Of a DNA stretch of 64,000 nucleotides, positions 22,601 through 31,919 are shown piece by piece; positions within the stretch are counted from its first letter, which is position 1; each line of letters opens with the position of its first letter. Source of the stretch: Asterias amurensis (taxonomy: Eukaryota > Echinodermata > Asteroidea > Forcipulatida > Asteriidae). The notes beneath the pieces are model-generated. The model worked only from the letters and a program-made list of their open reading frames with translations. It did not search any database and was not told the DNA's origin. The position numbers and the translations under genes were made by a program. The stretch spans positions 21,914,450 through 21,978,449 of the forward strand of contig NC_092648.1 of the NCBI RefSeq assembly GCF_032118995.1, given 5' to 3'.

Positions 22601-24515
22601 CTGCACTGTAGCACGCAGACCTTAAGATTAATCCTAACTCGAGATAAGACGAGTTCTAACTCTTTGTGAAATCGACGGCTGGTCTTTGAAAACTACCAAA
22701 CGTTTCCAGTGCCATTAAAGGGTGTGTCTTGGCCGAGCGGTCTAGTTCACAGGTGTTGTCAGTAGCAGATTTGGGGTTTTGATAGGCTCTTAACCATAAT
22801 TGCTTTGTAAAAATAAAATGGAAAGGAAGTGCATTCTGCTCTTCCAGCAAAGCTTATAGTAGCTGATATCTTTACCTACACCCTTACAGACTGTGAAGGG
22901 GGTAACCGTGTTTCTGGCGTATGAGTAGACGGCAACAGGTCCCTGGTGAAAGTTGATTTGGGTTGATAGCCCAAATCAGTTAATGTGTAGCCCTCACCTT
23001 GCTGTAAGGTGATCTCTCATAAAAGATGAAAAATTAATAAACTGTTGTCATTATCATGACAGGCCTGTGGCTGTACATGAAATTACAAACAGTTACAAGA
23101 AATCATATGTCTGTCAGACATATTCTTTAATGTTGGTTCTCTTGTCCTGTGTGACATATATAATTGTCTTCTTTTCAGGCTTCAACTCTGGATGGTGTGT
23201 TGGAATTTCGTAATGAACATTTCTGGACCATCTCATTTGGAACAATAGCTGGCTCGCTTCAAGTACGAGTGCGCAGAGATGCAAATGAGCAGGTTAGGTT
23301 TTCCTTCTTGTTTTTCTTTTTTGCTTCTTTTTTGGGACTGTCGGAAGGGATGGGAAAAAACAGCAATACACTTCTCGTGATTATTTGTGTGGAGATTTTG
23401 AGGGGCTCCATAAATTCATTTTTGCACACATATTTTTAGTGGGTATAGTCTTTATAAAAGAGTGGGAAAATGACACAATTCTCGATTTTGCATGATTAAT
23501 TACCTCAGAGAGTTGATGTATTCCAGTTGGTTGAAACCCCTTCACATATATGGCTTGGTCCAATTGGTTAGCCCTTAATACAGTAACATTGCTATTATTT
23601 TTACTTAATGGTAGTGAAACCAAAATACAAAAGTGCCCTGTACAATGACCCATATGACTGAAGATACCTTTGTAGGAAAGATTAACACATGTTAAGTTAT
23701 ATATGTGGAAGGAAAACCCATAGGATGGAAAACAAATGATATCAGATAGGGATTGTGAACCAAATCCACATGCAAGGATCCAGTCTGCAGTGGGATTCGA
23801 ACCAGGGTCCATAGAGGTGAAGGGTAGGGAAAGGAACCACTGAATTAACATAAATGTCATGCGACAAAGACTGAGTCATCACAATGTTAATGATTCATTA
23901 TAACCCCAAAACAGAATATTTCCTAACAATTCTATGTTTGTATTTTCTTATTTATAGATGGTCCTTGCTCATGTTGCCAACAAATTGTCTCATCTCGTCA
24001 CTACTCTGACCATCCAGGTTACCAAGGATGACTGGACTCGTCTCACTCCAATCTCTTCATTCCCTGGCGAGGCTCTCTCCACAAAACTACCCCCGCCTGC
24101 TCCTCTCAATGCAAACTTCCTTGCCAGCAACCCGGGCATGAGCACATACTCAGCAGCTGCTCCACCAAAACCGACCAAAAATCTTTACGATTTCCAGCTG
24201 CCCACCACCCCAAGTAGAGCATCGAGTACACCATACGGCACACCAAGCCGAGATCTGAGTTTCTATTCGGACATTGGTCCTATTTCATCCTACGGGGCAA
24301 TGAACACTCCTGCAGCGTACGAGGATTCCAAACTCAAAGGGATTTTGCGGACTGGTGGTGTTGGCATGAGAACAATGCCACCTAACATGGCAAACAGCCG
24401 ACAGCTTCCAAATGCCAGGAGTGCTGTAATCGATGTGAACAATTTGGGCACAGCAAATCTGTACACACCAGGGACGCTTTTGTCGCAACAGCATGATATG
24501 AGCTTTGATAGCTGA
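13356..24515 (+). CDS. SLC30A6: Zinc transporter 6 (ZnT6), non-catalytic cation diffusion facilitator family member
   Basis: Ten exons: 13356-13608, 17513-17649, 18272-18356, 18686-18794, 19841-19921, 20614-20793, 21130-21249, 22117-22267, 23179-23292 and 23958-24515. All have AG/GT borders and consistent phases and give 595 aa (human ZnT6 is about 460). Six membrane segments sit near residues 132-150, 166-185, 200-219, 232-250, 300-318 and 324-345, followed by a cytosolic domain (HIIGQLDKSLRE, STLDGVLEFRNEHFWTISFG, DANEQMVLAHV) and a Ser/Pro-rich tail. As in known ZnT6, the transport-site His residues are lost: the TM2 site reads LTVCD and the TM5 site FILIA, which here lacks the Asp too. 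ZnT6 is known to act as the silent partner of ZnT5 in loading zinc into early secretory compartments. The human start Met would align near residue 100, so exon 1 and part of exon 2 are an extra N-terminus. Identity is very secure; exon 1 is less so. Confidence 0.95.
13685..13785. repeat. Nested hairpin at the left end of a foldback element
   Basis: The stretch is a palindrome: ataatgcccgagg, then gcgccattcgtggg, then aatggcccgagggcgaagcc, then the inverse of each in turn. The centre is gggcgaagccc. It adjoins the left inverted repeat of the 13789-14708 element. Confidence 0.8.
13789..14708. mobile_element. Non-autonomous DNA transposon with ~65-bp inverted ends
   Basis: The left end (13789-13853: ttaacccacacctgtgacgt, then a segment ending cacgaatggcgcgat) recurs inverted at 14644-14708. 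The interior of about 800 bp is AT-rich and has no ORF. It lies in SLC30A6 intron 1, and together with the preceding hairpin it probably forms one element of about 1 kb. Confidence 0.8.
14872..16350. mobile_element. Element with arms made of a degenerate 16-bp repeat
   Basis: The left arm (14872-15010) is a run of tcggcaccttgcaaac-type repeats; the right arm (16205-16350) is the same in inverse (ggtgccgagtttgcaggtgc). Both ends carry agtaac. The interior contains a second palindrome at 15321-15680. No transposase ORF is visible. Confidence 0.7.
15321..15680. repeat. Large palindrome nested in the 14872-16350 element
   Basis: The arms begin tgtccccgaa and end ttcggggaca. Internal words pair in order: gcgaagtcacgaca with tgtcgtgacttcgc, ttcccaggacaaacgt with its inverse, gtgctttgtgtac with gtacgcaaagcac, and catatg with catatg. 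The centre is near 15502. It is probably an independent MITE. Confidence 0.8.
16362..17131 (+). mobile_element. 5'-truncated non-LTR retrotransposon tail (CR1/L2-like)
   Basis: An open frame to the TAG at 16764 reads ITDINKLQTGILMFKYTNNL, then LLPRTFSSYF, a HHYHTRSHNN motif, FYGPCLWNGL and FKNHLIPQYIA. This pattern (TRS followed by GP.LWN.L) is typical of the end of reverse transcriptase ORFs of CR1/L2-like elements. It is followed by a T-rich 3' UTR and a gaattgaattgaattgaa tail. Only the C-terminal part is present, so the copy is dead on arrival. It sits in SLC30A6 intron 1. Confidence 0.8.
17205..17445. repeat. Degenerate MITE family A copy
   Basis: Family words such as ctttgaagtaatgtag, gagaaagag, catctgaaa and caagtgaggatactagtctttg remain, but the ends are lost. 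It lies just upstream of SLC30A6 exon 2. Confidence 0.5.
18821..19049. mobile_element. MITE with CCTATTCACA ends
   Basis: Left end agaccctattcacagcgc pairs with the right end gctgcctattgtgaataggat. Length is about 230 bp, non-coding, and it sits in SLC30A6 intron 4 right after the donor of exon 4. Confidence 0.65.
19555..19728. mobile_element. MITE with GGCCCTTTTCAAAAC ends
   Basis: Left end ggcccttttcaaaaccatgg with gcttcggctttgga pairs with right end tccaaagccaaagtcg and gttttgaaaagggcc. About 170 bp in SLC30A6 intron 4. A short SINE-like fragment (ccttttggatgaag, aaagctgtaggtcc) follows directly. Confidence 0.75.
20238..20450 (+). mobile_element. tRNA-derived SINE (V-SINE-like)
   Basis: A tRNA-like head (ggctatgcagttaagagcacc, then a B-box-like agattcaagtctc) is followed by the conserved body ctttgagcaagacacttaac and gtcttttggatgagacataa. 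It lies in SLC30A6 intron 5. Confidence 0.7.
21572..21800. repeat. Possible dispersed repeat in SLC30A6 intron 7
   Basis: The block taaaggtagggtcataggta onward differs in composition from its AT-rich surroundings, but I find no second copy in the window and no inverted ends. Confidence 0.3.
22283..22712. repeat. MITE family A copy split by a nested palindrome
   Basis: Left end ttaaaggcactggacactat and right end aaacgtttccagtgccatta belong to family A. Between them, 22538-22678 is a separate palindromic element that begins ttgatttcacaaaactcttc and ends tctttgtgaaatcgac. The nesting gives the order of insertion. Confidence 0.8.
22538..22678. mobile_element. Small palindromic MITE (TTGATTTCACAAA ends), copy 1
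   Basis: Inverted pairs: gatttcacaaa with tttgtgaaatc and cttaggacttaggacgagt with its counterpart agataagacgagttct. A second copy is at 37493-37656, also nested inside another element. Confidence 0.75.
22721..23050 (+). mobile_element. tRNA-derived SINE
   Basis: The head ttggccgagcggtctagttc is a tRNA A-box of Leu/Ser type. The body has cttaaccataattgctttg and further down gaccttgctgtaaggtgat-like sequence, ending in a short A/T tail. It lies in SLC30A6 intron 8. It is not a functional tRNA: no anticodon arm or B-box fold follows. Confidence 0.65.
23700..23870 (-). mobile_element. tRNA-derived SINE, minus strand
   Basis: On the minus strand a B-box (ggttcgaatcccac) and flanking tRNA-like sequence can be read from 23805 to 23785. 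The A-box side is eroded. SLC30A6 intron 9. Confidence 0.5.
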
Positions 24516-26292
24516 TGAAGTTGGCCAGCTTTGTATCAAATACATCCAAGTTTTTAATAGTGTAAGGAAACTCACTGATTACTGTTGTAAATAAAAGAGA
24601 TCGTCTTAACCGTTGTACAGAGAGCAAGCGAAGAACAACTATGTATTTTAGGTTTACAAACAGCTCGTCCTTAGTTATAGTAGCTTGTGTTTGTACATCT
24701 GCCTTGAATGTATTGTCCGTCAAAGCCTTATTCATTCATTCTTTTTAAGATATGGTTACTGAAATGTAGCTTGAAATGTACTGTACCAGAACTGTTTATG
24801 ATACTTACAATTTCAAATTTGTTTTCTCAAGGGTTGACACCTACATTAAATCAAAAACAAATACAGGGTACATCTACAACAAACAAAGTTTATTTCTTTT
24901 TTATTGTGTTTTATTACACTTCACACTTGCAAAACACTAACAGGAAATAAACGATACAAAATAGAACAGACTGAAAAACTGAAAATAAATTGCCAGTAAA
25001 CAATAAAAAAGGTAAAAAGAGATTATTCAAAACACTATGAGATTGTTTTTACCCTGTGTATCTTCATGTTAATTTTTCAATGTTGAACAATATGGCAGGA
25101 AAATGAAGACTTGTATTATTTTGTTAACAAAGCTAAATGTTCACCGGAAAAGTGTAAAGAAAAACCCTTTTTCAGTTGTGTAGAAACAAAGTGCTAAAAA
25201 TGCCTGCTGAGGTCTTCATTTAAAAAAAAAGGGGGTTTCAGGAAGATCTTTTTTTTTTCCCACGTGCTGTTTTCACCTTGTATTTTTAGTGTAAATCTCT
25301 GTAAACTTTGTGATACTTGTTGTCGTTGCTAAATGCATGTAGGCTCATGTGGTAATGTGTCGTATTTCAGTTTTTTACAGTATTTCTGACCACATGGGTG
25401 AACCAAATTTATGTGGTGGAAAACAAGTAAGACAAATTGCGGTGTTTTGGTCCTTTTTTAAATTGTGGTTATAATTGTCATCATTATTTATTTATTTGGC
25501 CATTTATATAAGAAAACAAAATACTGGCAGTCGGAATAAGATACACCTGTATTTGTGATGCAAGAAAATTGCTTTCTAAAGCGCCCTTATGTGGTCAAAA
25601 ATACTGTCACGAATTGAAAGAGGAAAGGATACTTTCAGGATCGCATGAACAAAATATTTGTTTTTTTTCCTTCTTCTGTTCATGATATACAGTTTTGTGA
25701 TCACTCAAAGCATCCCATTTTGAACTACTTCATTTTTACTCACTTTAAGTCAACAATTTCCTTAGCTTCTTTCTCCTCCGAAATTGTAATAAAAAAAGGA
25801 AGCATTTTCCCGTTGTATGTGACCCCATGTCTTTGTGTTGTTTATTCATTCAACATAATGGTTTATAAATGGCCATGCAAATGGTGTACTGCACACTTTA
25901 CAGTAAAAAATAACTGTCGTCAAAATAAAAAACAAAATGGAAAGGCGGCAATACAAAAAACTATAAAAAAATAACTAATTACAAATTATTTAATTTAAAA
26001 AAGTTGATAAAAGCCTGAGAAAGACCTGATACAAGGTGGGGGACATAAAACATAAGAAAATGAGTATACAAACAGGGTGACCGAAGCAGCAAAACGATTT
26101 TTTCCCATACAAAACGACAGATATGGTCTTCATTTCAATGTACTTCTACATTATTTCTGTCAATACTTTTCAGATAAAGGCCTAAAAAGACTGAATTTCA
26201 GAAGCCCTTTGGACTTATTATATATTCAAACCGAGGTCACGCATGAAAAATCACGCCAACTCGTGCAGATAAATCACAAACTTATAGACACC
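24516..26292. other. SLC30A6 3' UTR and AT-rich intergenic DNA
   Basis: AATAAA polyadenylation signals occur at about 24590 and 24946. The remainder is AT-rich with homopolymer runs and no supportable gene or repeat. Confidence 0.5.
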
Positions 26293-26949
26293 GGCAGCCC
26301 AGAGCACTTTGGTTAAAGGAACGAGGTACCAATATTTGAGTACAGGAATGTTTAGTGGATAACCTGACATAGTCATGGTCAGATATGGATGTCTGTCGGG
26401 GACCCCCCGCTGCGTGTGACGCATGGACCCCTAACAAAGAGGCAAAATAATGGGCTGGATCAAAGATTCTAGGTACCACATGAAACCAAGTGGAAATGGT
26501 CATTACCATGATACTAAGTAAAAAATATCAACCGCCAGACAAATTTTCTGCTGCGTTAGGCCTGCCAGACACCCCCTCCCCCAAATATTTAGTGTACAAA
26601 CCTATGGGTTGAAATTAACCAGTTGTCAAAATAGCTCAGATTTACATGAAACTTTGTCTAACTGTTCCACTATGGCTAATATGAACACAAACCAAAAATT
26701 AAATCCATACTCCATACCGTTTCCGAGAATTAGCCTCTTAAAATATGCTAAAATCTCCCCCTTTTGGAGCTCCGCCCCCGGCCGACACCGCGCGTGTCGT
26801 GGTATTCTTTTCAAACATTAAGAGCTTGTAGTTTAATAACGACACAAGCTGTGTGGCTGAAAGGTGTATGCTATTTAAGTTGTGGCCCTTGATTCATAAT
26901 TTGGCTGCATTGGGCCTGCCAGACACCCCCACCTATGGTGGCCCTGAAG

Positions 26950-27115
26950 GGACATCGCATATCGCAAACGTGTGCGCATACGTATGCAATGTCGTGAAAC
27001 AATTCGCAAATATGTGCGCACACGAATGCAATGTCGTGAAACAATTCGCGAATATGTGCGCACACGTCTGCGAATATTATTTGCGATGTCGTGAATTTTA
27101 TTGCATACCATGTTG
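26950..27115. repeat. Array of the 39-42-bp CGCACA unit, orientation 1
   Basis: Units contain tatgtgcgcacacg, aatgcaatgtcgtgaaacaa and ttcgc. The same unit occurs inverted at 27390-27720 and 27966-28296, so the two orientations could pair. Confidence 0.8.
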
Positions 27116-27247
27116 CATACCTTTGAATAAAATATCTAATGATCTGGGGGGTTTCTTTCCAACAGTGAGATAAGCGGTAGTCATTGCAGCAGTAGTCTTT
27201 GTTGTGAGGCAAGCGAGGCGGGTGGTCTTCCTTGGCCTGGTGCCAAG

Positions 27248-27823
27248 TTCCTGGGTATACACATGCTTTACAGAGGGAGCCTGCTGTAGCGCCACAGTAC
27301 TCCCTAGATCGGTAACAAATTATCCACAACTATGACATCATCCTAATGGTATGCAACATGGTATGCAATAAAATTCACGACATTGCAAAACAAATCGCAT
27401 TCGTGTGCGCACATATTCACGATTTGGTTCACGAGATTGCATACGTGTGCGCACATATTCGCGATTTGTTTCACGAGATTGCATACGTGTGCGCACATAT
27501 TCGCGATTTGTTTCACGACATTGCATACGTGCGCACATATTCGCAAATTGTTTCACGACATTGCATACGTGTGCGCACATATTCGCAAATTGTTTCACGA
27601 CATTGCATACGTGTGCGCACATATTTGCGAACTGTTTCACGATATTGTATACGTGTGCGCATATATTCGCGATTTGTTTCACGACATTGCATACGTGTGC
27701 GCACACGTTTGCGTTATGCAATGTCCCTTCAGGGCCACCATACCCACCCCCCCCCCCCCCGGGGTTAAACATCGGAGGAACGGAACCAACCAATAGGCCT
27801 AATGCACTGTTTTTAACACAAGG
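27248..27823. repeat. 576-bp tandem duplication, unit 1
   Basis: The unit begins ttcctgggtatacacatgct and ends ttttaacacaagg. Inside is an array of about nine 39-42-bp repeats (gcatacgtgtgcgcacatat, tcgcgatttgtttcacga) and a poly-C run. The next 577 bases repeat it with only about two differences: T/C near 27421 against 27997, and one C in the poly-C run. Confidence 0.9.
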
Positions 27824-28400
27824 TTCCTGGGTATACACATGCTTTACAGAGGGAGCCTGCTGTAGCGCCACAGTACTCCCTAGATCGGTAACAAATTATC
27901 CACAACTATGACATCATCCTAATGGTATGCAACATGGTATGCAATAAAATTCACGACATTGCAAAACAAATCGCATTCGTGTGCGCACATATTCACGACT
28001 TGGTTCACGAGATTGCATACGTGTGCGCACATATTCGCGATTTGTTTCACGAGATTGCATACGTGTGCGCACATATTCGCGATTTGTTTCACGACATTGC
28101 ATACGTGCGCACATATTCGCAAATTGTTTCACGACATTGCATACGTGTGCGCACATATTCGCAAATTGTTTCACGACATTGCATACGTGTGCGCACATAT
28201 TTGCGAACTGTTTCACGATATTGTATACGTGTGCGCATATATTCGCGATTTGTTTCACGACATTGCATACGTGTGCGCACACGTTTGCGTTATGCAATGT
28301 CCCTTCAGGGCCACCATACCCACCCCCCCCCCCCCCCGGGGTTAAACATCGGAGGAACGGAACCAACCAATAGGCCTAATGCACTGTTTTTAACACAAGG
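27824..28400. repeat. 576-bp tandem duplication, unit 2
   Basis: It is almost identical to the preceding unit, so the duplication is very recent or an assembly effect. After it the sequence leaves the unit at actatcagccg. Confidence 0.9.
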
Positions 28401-28466
28401 ACTATCAGCCGCCTCACAAAATGTTTTGCTTCATTGGGCGCGGCCCGACAGACACCTACCCTCCTA

Positions 28467-29296
28467 GTTGCGATAACGTAACCCTCCTGCCGACGGCGGA
28501 GCCGGAGGGTCACGAGTCACTTCAATCGAAAAACGGCGAAATGGTCAAACACGTACAATTTCAACAGCTAGTCAACAGATTTGCTCAATTTTTCCCCTTT
28601 CGAAAATCATGACTTAAATTCTAAGAAAACGACCTTAATCCTCAATATCTAATGAATAACATTCGACACACTATTGAGAAAGTATTTTGAACTAAAGTAC
28701 AAAAACTTACCAGATCCCGAAGCGAAACAGTCCCAGGTTCTATTTTGAACCTATCGCTTCGCCATTTTGTGACTTCCGGATGTTCATTGCTGTTAGACAA
28801 AACCATTCTGTAAAAGGGGTGTTATAAGGCAGCGCGGCAGTGCGTGTGCGCTGTCCGTTTACTATGCCCGCTGTTCACTCACTTAAAGCGCTGCCGCACT
28901 GCAGCACCCCTTGTAACACCCCTTTTACAGAATGGTTTAGTCAAACTCGGCTGCGGCTCGGTCGGCTGGTACCTGCGGTTGGGTTCAGCGCTTGGGGCTG
29001 CGCATGGTAACCAGCGACAGGTTCAAAAATAGAACCTGGGAAATTTGTGACTGTTTCGCTCCCGGAATCTGGTAAGTTTTTGTCCTTTTTTTTCAAAATA
29101 TTTTCTCAATTGTGTTTTTGAATCTTATTCATTAGACATTGAGGATTACGTTCGTGTTCATAGAATTTGTGTCATTATTTTTTAAAGTGGTAAAAAATGA
29201 GCAAATTTGTTGACTAAAATATTTCGCCGTTTTTCGATTGAAGCGACTCGTAACCCTCCGGCTACGCCGTCGGCAGGAGGGTTACGTTATCGCAAC
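28467..29296. mobile_element. ~830-bp MITE with TA target site, copy 1
   Basis: Inverted ends: gttgcgataacgtaaccctc on the left and the inverse gagggttacgttatcgcaac on the right, continuing through ctgccgacgg and cgaaaaacggcgaaa. TA flanks both sides (28465-28466, 29297-29298). The interior holds a second palindrome near 28802-28936 (aaccattctgtaaaaggggt and its inverse). It has no transposase ORF. The TA duplication suggests mobilisation by a Tc1/mariner-type enzyme. Confidence 0.85.
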
Positions 29297-29299
29297 TAC

Positions 29300-29726
29300 T
29301 ACCCTCCCCGGGTTAAACATCAAAGTAACCACCTGAAACCAAGTTGAAATGATCAATAACACTATTCTTTGACCAGTATAGTATCAATCACCAGACGAAA
29401 GTTTTGCTGCATTGGGCCCGGCAAACACCTACCCTCGATCCCCGCGTTAAACATCAAAGGAACCACCTGAAACCAAGTTGAAATGACTAATTTATTGGTC
29501 ACTTCAACTTGGTTCAGGGGGCCGTTCCTCTGAAACCCGGGGAGGGGAGGTGTCTGCCGGGCCCAATGCAGCAAAACCTTTGTCTGGCAGTTGATACTGG
29601 TATTAAGAATAGTGCTATTGGTCATTTTAACTTGGTTTTAGGTGGTTCCTTTGATGTTTAACCCGGGGAGGGTATAGGTGTTTGCCGGGCCCAATGCAGC
29701 AAAACTTTCGTCTGGTGATTGATATT
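29300..29726. repeat. Degenerate units of the inverted-repeat complex
   Basis: Segments of about 130 bp occur in both orientations, with words gggcccggcaaacacc, gggttaaacatcaaag, accacctgaaaccaagttga and cagacgaaagttttgctgca. One head-to-head junction lies near 29500. Confidence 0.7.
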
Positions 29727-30206
29727 ATAACACTCCTTACAAGTATTCTGCCTGCTCATTGGTTTAGAGTGCGTCACATGACATGTCTTAGTTTTGCTAG
29801 ACGACGGCCGTGTGATAGTGCGTCGGTTTGCCGTGTGCTAGTCCGAAGACTAGCACACGGTGTGCAGTACCCAGACGTCCGTTGCGTGAACGAGGATGAT
29901 ACATTAATAGTCTGTTACCATTTCGGATTGCACGACACTACATGCAGCACAGTAAAAGTTTTTGCAATCTGTATTCGCGTCGTCCGTGGATTGTAGCATT
30001 CAGGTCTGTAACTTTAACTTAATAATAATAGTACAGTATTTAGAAATGTTTGGGGTGTTATAAAACAAATATTGACTGCTTTTACTCTCGTGCAATGGTT
30101 ATAACTATGACTCCATCGGTGATCCCCGTAGCGTTCTATTTTCCCTCGGCTTCGCCTCGGGAAAATAGAACGCTCCGGGGATCACCTCGGGAGTCATAGT
30201 TTTAAC
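29727..30206. mobile_element. Composite foldback element, copy 2 (inverted, interrupted)
   Basis: This is the reverse complement of 12391-12934. It is broken at 30207 by insertion of the 30209-31041 MITE and resumes at 31042-31090 (aagttttaaccatagcactc). Copies of the host unit without the insertion (for example near 29370) show the original sequence before the composite element arrived. Confidence 0.8.
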
Positions 30207-30208
30207 TA

Positions 30209-31041
30209 GTTGCGATATCGTAACCCTCCTGCCGACGGCGGAGCCGGAGGGTTACGAGCCGCTTCAATCGAAAAACGGCGAAATGGTCAAACACGTACAA
30301 TTTCAACGGCTAGTCAACAGATTTGCTCGATTTTTTCCCCTTTCGAAAATCATGACTTAAATTCTAAAAACACGACCTTAATCCTCAATATCTAATGAAT
30401 AACACTCAACACACTATTGAGAAAGTATATTGAACTAAAGTACAAAAACTTACCAGATCCCGGAGCGAAACAGTCCCAGGTTCTATTTTGAACCTGTCGC
30501 TACGCCATTTTGTGACTTCCCGATGTTCATTGCTGTAAGACTAAGCCATTCTGTTAAAGGGGTGTTATAAGGCAGCGCGGCAGTGCGTGTGCGTTGTCCG
30601 TTTACTATGCCCGCTGTTCACTCACTTAAAGCACTGCCGCACTGCAGCACCCCTTGTAACACCCCTTTTTACAGAATGGTTTAGTCAAACCCGGCTGCGG
30701 CTCGGTCGGCTGGTACCTGCGGTTGGGTTCAGCGCTTGGGGCTGCGCATGGTAACCAGCGACAGGTTCAAAATTAGAACCTGGGAAATTTGTGACTGTTT
30801 CGCTCCCGGAATCTGGTAAGTTTTTGTCCTTTTTTTTCAAAATATTTTCTCGATTGTGTTTTTGAATCTTAATAATTAGACATTGAGGATTACGTTCGTG
30901 TTCACAGAATTTGTGTCATTATTTTTTAAAGTGGTAAAAAAATGAGCAAATCTGTTGACTAAAATATTTCGCCGTTTTTCGATTGAAGCGACTCGTAACC
31001 CTCCGGCTACGCCGTCGGCAGGAGGGTTACGTTATCGCAAC
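30209..31041. mobile_element. ~830-bp MITE with TA target site, copy 2, nested
   Basis: Same ends and interior as 28467-29296, with TA on both sides (30207-30208, 31042-31043). It is inserted inside the composite foldback element; removal with one TA would rejoin that element's arm precisely. Confidence 0.85.
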
Positions 31042-31661
31042 TAAGTTTTAACCATAGCACTCGAAGCACTCAATATTTGTATATTACTGGTCAAAGACTA
31101 GTGTTATTGTTCATTTCAACTTGGTTTCAGGTGTTTCTTTGATGTTTAACCCGGGGACCGGGAGGGTAGGTGTCTGTCGGGTCGCGCCCAATGAAGCAAA
31201 ACATTTTGTCTGGCTGCTAATAATAATATTGTCCTGTGTTAGAATAGTGCATTAGGCTTATTGGTAATTTCATTGGTTTTAGGTCGTTCCTCCGATGTTT
31301 AACCCCGGGGTGGGGGTGTCTGGCAGGCCCAATGCAGCCAAATTATAAATCAAGGGCCACAACTTAAATAGCATACACCTTTCAGCCACTCAGCTTGTGT
31401 CGTTATTAAATTACGGGCTATTAACGTTTGAATAGAATACCACCACGACGCACGGTGTCGGCCGGGGGCGGAGCTCCAAAAGGGGGAGATTTTAGCATAT
31501 GGGGGTGTCTGGCAGGCCTAATGCAGCAGAAAATTTGTCTGGCGGTTGATATTTTTTACTTAGTATCATGGTAATGACCATTTCCACTTGGTTTCATGTG
31601 GTACCTATAATCTTTGATCCAGCCCATTATTTTGCCTCTTTGTTGGGGGTCCATGCGCCAC

Positions 31662-31694
31662 ACGCAGGGGGGGGGGGGGGGGGGGGAGGGGGGC
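31662..31694. repeat. Poly-G tract in the right arm
   Basis: A G run of more than 20 bases with one A replaces the shorter cccccgctgcgtgtgacgc segment of the left arm (about 26404). It may form a G-quadruplex. Confidence 0.8.
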
Positions 31695-31847
31695 CTGGCA
31701 GACATCCATATCTGACTATGTCAGGTTATCCACTAAACGTTCCTGTACTCAAATATTGGTACCTCGTCTGGGCTGCTGGTCTTATTATATCGAGTGACCT
31801 CTATTGTCAGTTGTATACAACAAATATTGAGTGGAATGTAAGGAATA

Positions 31848-31918
31848 TTATCGCTCGGTAAAATTTGGACTGTTCCATTTCACTCGGCTTTGGAACAGTC
31901 CCAATTTTACCGAGCGAT
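31848..31918. repeat. Hairpin element fragment
   Basis: atcgctcggtaaaatttgga with ctgttcca pairs with tggaacagtcccaattttac and cgagcgat. The loop contains tcactcggct. Confidence 0.75.
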
Positions 31919-31919
31919 T

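Larger units (their letters stand above)
26293..31785. repeat. 5.5-kb inverted-repeat complex
   Basis: Outer arms match inversely: left caggaatgtttagtggataa, tgacatagtcatgg, ccaagtggaaatggtcatta and ggagctccgcccccggccga; right, in reverse order, the inverse of each near 31770, 31720, 31585 and 31460. The left arm runs to about 26945 and the right from about 31310. The left arm has about 170 bp (26580-26750) absent on the right. Between them are degenerate units with a gcccaatgcagcaaaac / gacacc / cccgggttaaacatc theme, two TA-flanked MITEs, part of the composite element and a 576-bp duplication. There is no ORF of note. The layout suggests repeated insertion into, and inversion duplication of, a transposon-derived sequence. 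Confidence 0.85.

Noticed and set aside
22721..22760. tRNA-Leu/Ser gene
   Set aside because: Only an A-box-like head is present, with no cloverleaf or intact B-box at the right distance; it is a SINE head. The same applies to 20238, 40141, 53100 and 58360.
27346..28467. Overlapping ORFs of 100-180 codons with CAHIF/VRTYS repeats
   Set aside because: They are produced by the 39-42-bp tandem unit in several frames on both strands and by the 576-bp duplication.
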